6,821 nucleotides of DNA from Verrucomicrobiota bacterium (lineage in GTDB: Bacteria; Verrucomicrobiota; Verrucomicrobiia; Chthoniobacterales; UBA10450): positions 1-6,821 of the forward strand of contig QHQU01000079.1 in assembly GCA_003219925.1 (NCBI GenBank), read 5' to 3'. The notes under the pieces were generated by a model. It did not search any database. It had not been told where the DNA came from and saw nothing but the letters and a program-made list of their open reading frames with translations. The position numbers and the translations under genes were made by a program. Positions 5,624-6,821 of the stretch are shown in pieces (position 1 is the stretch's first letter; each line of letters starts with the position of its first letter).

Positions 5624-6821
5624 TCAGCGCGAGGATGGAACAGAAAAAATAATCGCCTCGTGCTCGCGATAATCAATGATGCGTAAGACCAGCTGGGGCC
5701 GGCCGGGCGACCAATGCTTTGTCGTCTCTGCTTCTGTTTCATTCTCGCCCTGCACCAGGAAAAATTTTGTATCGGCGGGTAGTTGCTCAATCGTGCTGAC
5801 ATAGCGAATGGGCGCGTGGACATAGAACAAATAGGGCTGGTACTTAGGATTGACAGCGTAGAGCGGCACGCTCGTGGGAATGATGGCATCGATTTGCCTG
5901 GCATGTTGGCGAACCTTTTCGTGTTTACGCAAAAACGGGACTGCAATCAGGCCATAAACCAACAGCGCAATGCAGGCGATTCCGACGACGATGGCGACAA
6001 CCCTGTTACGCAAGCGCGAAGGAAACGTCTTGCCAGAGAGCCAAGGCGGCCAATGCAGGTTCTCCTGGGTCAGCAATTCGCCGAACCACCAGGCCGCTGG
6101 ACCGAGCGCAGGCATGGCATAACGGGGCAAGGCACCGGGGATTACGTTGACCAGCACGAATGGGACAGCGACGCCGAGCAAAAGGGCAAAATGGCGGCGG
6201 CGTAATTCCGCTGGCCCACCGAATTGAAGAAGCGCCAGCGGCAACCACGGCAGGAAATAAACGAGACCGCGTGGAATGTTCATGATCCAGGAAGAAAATT
6301 GGAATCCGCTCCCAGAAACGCGGCCGGTATATTGCCGCGACCAGATAGACGCCACGCGCGCTGAATCTGACAGCAGAAAGGCAGGTAGCGCCCAGGCGGC
6401 AAACATTCCGAACATGACGACGAGGGCGATGAAATGGTCGCGGGTTGCGAGCAGCGTCAGCTTCCGATCATTCCAGAGCAACGCGACCACCGGCCCGTAA
6501 AAGAAGAGTAGATGTGGAAGCGGACCTTTCGCCAGCATGGCCAGTCCGAGGAAAATTGCGGGCAGCAACCACAGTTTTTTTCCTGTTTCTTCCGCGCGAT
6601 AAGCCGCGATCCAGAAAATAAAGGCAAGCGCAGTTAACGAGACGTAGATGGCTTCGATTTCGATCAAACGACCTTTTTCAATATTCCCGGCGTTAACCAA
6701 CCAGACCATCGCCGCCAGCAAAGATCCCGTCGTTCCCAGCGCGCGCCGCCCGCGCGTGACGAAAGTGAGCGCGACCGCCAAAATCGCCAGGGCGGAGGGA
6801 AGACGCGCCGTCCATTCGCTG
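5624..6821 (-). CDS. ArnT/PMT-like integral membrane glycosyltransferase (GT39-type), N-terminus outside the window
   Basis: The frame is open from the right edge (first full codon 6820-6818) to TGA at 5626-5624, giving 398 visible residues. Because the frame continues upstream without a stop, the TTG at 6781 is not the start. The first visible residues, EWTARLPSALA, match the W-x-x-RLPSAL segment typical of ArnT and related dolichyl-phosphate-mannose-transferase-like proteins. Further family features are LGLAMLAKGP (about visible residues 91-100) and LPRYAMPALGP (about 231-241). About eight hydrophobic segments are followed by a soluble C-terminal domain of about 100 residues (from about 298), probably periplasmic. 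Members transfer a sugar from a polyprenyl-phosphate carrier to lipid A, protein or another envelope acceptor. The first periplasmic loop with the catalytic acidic residues lies beyond the window, so neither activity nor substrate can be judged. It lies on the same strand as the efflux operon, 76 bp upstream with no terminator visible, so some read-through into the operon is possible. Confidence 0.88.
   Translation of the reverse strand, partial: SEWTARLPSALAILAVALTFVTRGRRALGTTGSLLAAMVWLVNAGNIEKGRLIEIEAIYVSLTALAFIFWIAAYRAEETGKKLWLLPAIFLGLAMLAKGPLPHLLFFYGPVVALLWNDRKLTLLATRDHFIALVVMFGMFAAWALPAFLLSDSARVASIWSRQYTGRVSGSGFQFSSWIMNIPRGLVYFLPWLPLALLQFGGPAELRRRHFALLLGVAVPFVLVNVIPGALPRYAMPALGPAAWWFGELLTQENLHWPPWLSGKTFPSRLRNRVVAIVVGIACIALLVYGLIAVPFLRKHEKVRQHARQIDAIIPTSVPLYAVNPKYQPYLFYVHAPIRYVSTIEQLPADTKFFLVQGENETEAETTKHWSPGRPQLVLRIIDYREHEAIIFSVPSSR

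Noticed and set aside
6779..6781. TTG as the start codon of the glycosyltransferase
   Set aside because: The frame stays open to the window edge, and the upstream residues (EWTARLPSALAI) match the family, so the true start lies outside the window.
1..6821. Mobile elements, CRISPR arrays, tRNA or rRNA genes
   Set aside because: I saw no transposase or integrase, no regularly spaced repeats, and no tRNA- or rRNA-like segments; nearly every base is accounted for by five ordinary genes and one short control region.

Overview
This window looks like chromosomal DNA of moderately high GC from a Gram-negative, diderm bacterium. The evidence is a tripartite-type efflux pump (periplasmic adaptor plus RND permease) and a polytopic membrane glycosyltransferase of the kind that uses lipid-linked sugars. 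Nothing in the sequence fixes the phylum. No rRNA, tRNA, insertion sequence, phage gene or CRISPR array is visible, and coding density is very high.

Layout, left to right. (1) On the + strand, the 3' part of a signalling gene runs to position 614. It encodes the second half of a receiver domain, a coiled-coil linker and a complete HisKA dimerisation/phosphoacceptor domain, then stops without an ATPase domain. (2) After a 33-bp convergent gap comes a three-gene minus-strand operon, read from right to left: a SlyA-like MarR regulator (5547-5080), a membrane-fusion/adaptor protein (5083-3905) and an MdtB/MdtC-like RND permease (3905-648). The genes are chained by a 4-nt GTGA overlap and a 1-nt TAATG overlap. 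(3) A 76-bp gap upstream of the regulator holds a perfect 20-bp inverted repeat. Its core, TTAGCAGGCTAA, differs at one base from the SlyA consensus. It also holds a perfect -35 hexamer, TTGACA. (4) Upstream, on the same minus strand, is the C-terminal two-thirds or more of an ArnT/PMT-type (GT39-like) glycosyltransferase that runs off the right edge.

How the parts work together. The central operon reads as a self-regulated drug or toxic-compound efflux locus. The regulator probably binds the palindrome between its promoter and its start codon, and represses itself and the pump until a ligand releases it. Adaptor and permease would form the inner-membrane and periplasmic parts of the pump. 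No TolC-type outer-membrane channel is encoded here, so one must come from elsewhere. The flanking glycosyltransferase and signalling gene are not obviously part of the operon.

The window is mostly conventional. The two items most worth a second look are the SlyA-type operator, which gives a testable regulatory circuit, and the receiver-HisKA protein that lacks a kinase catalytic domain.
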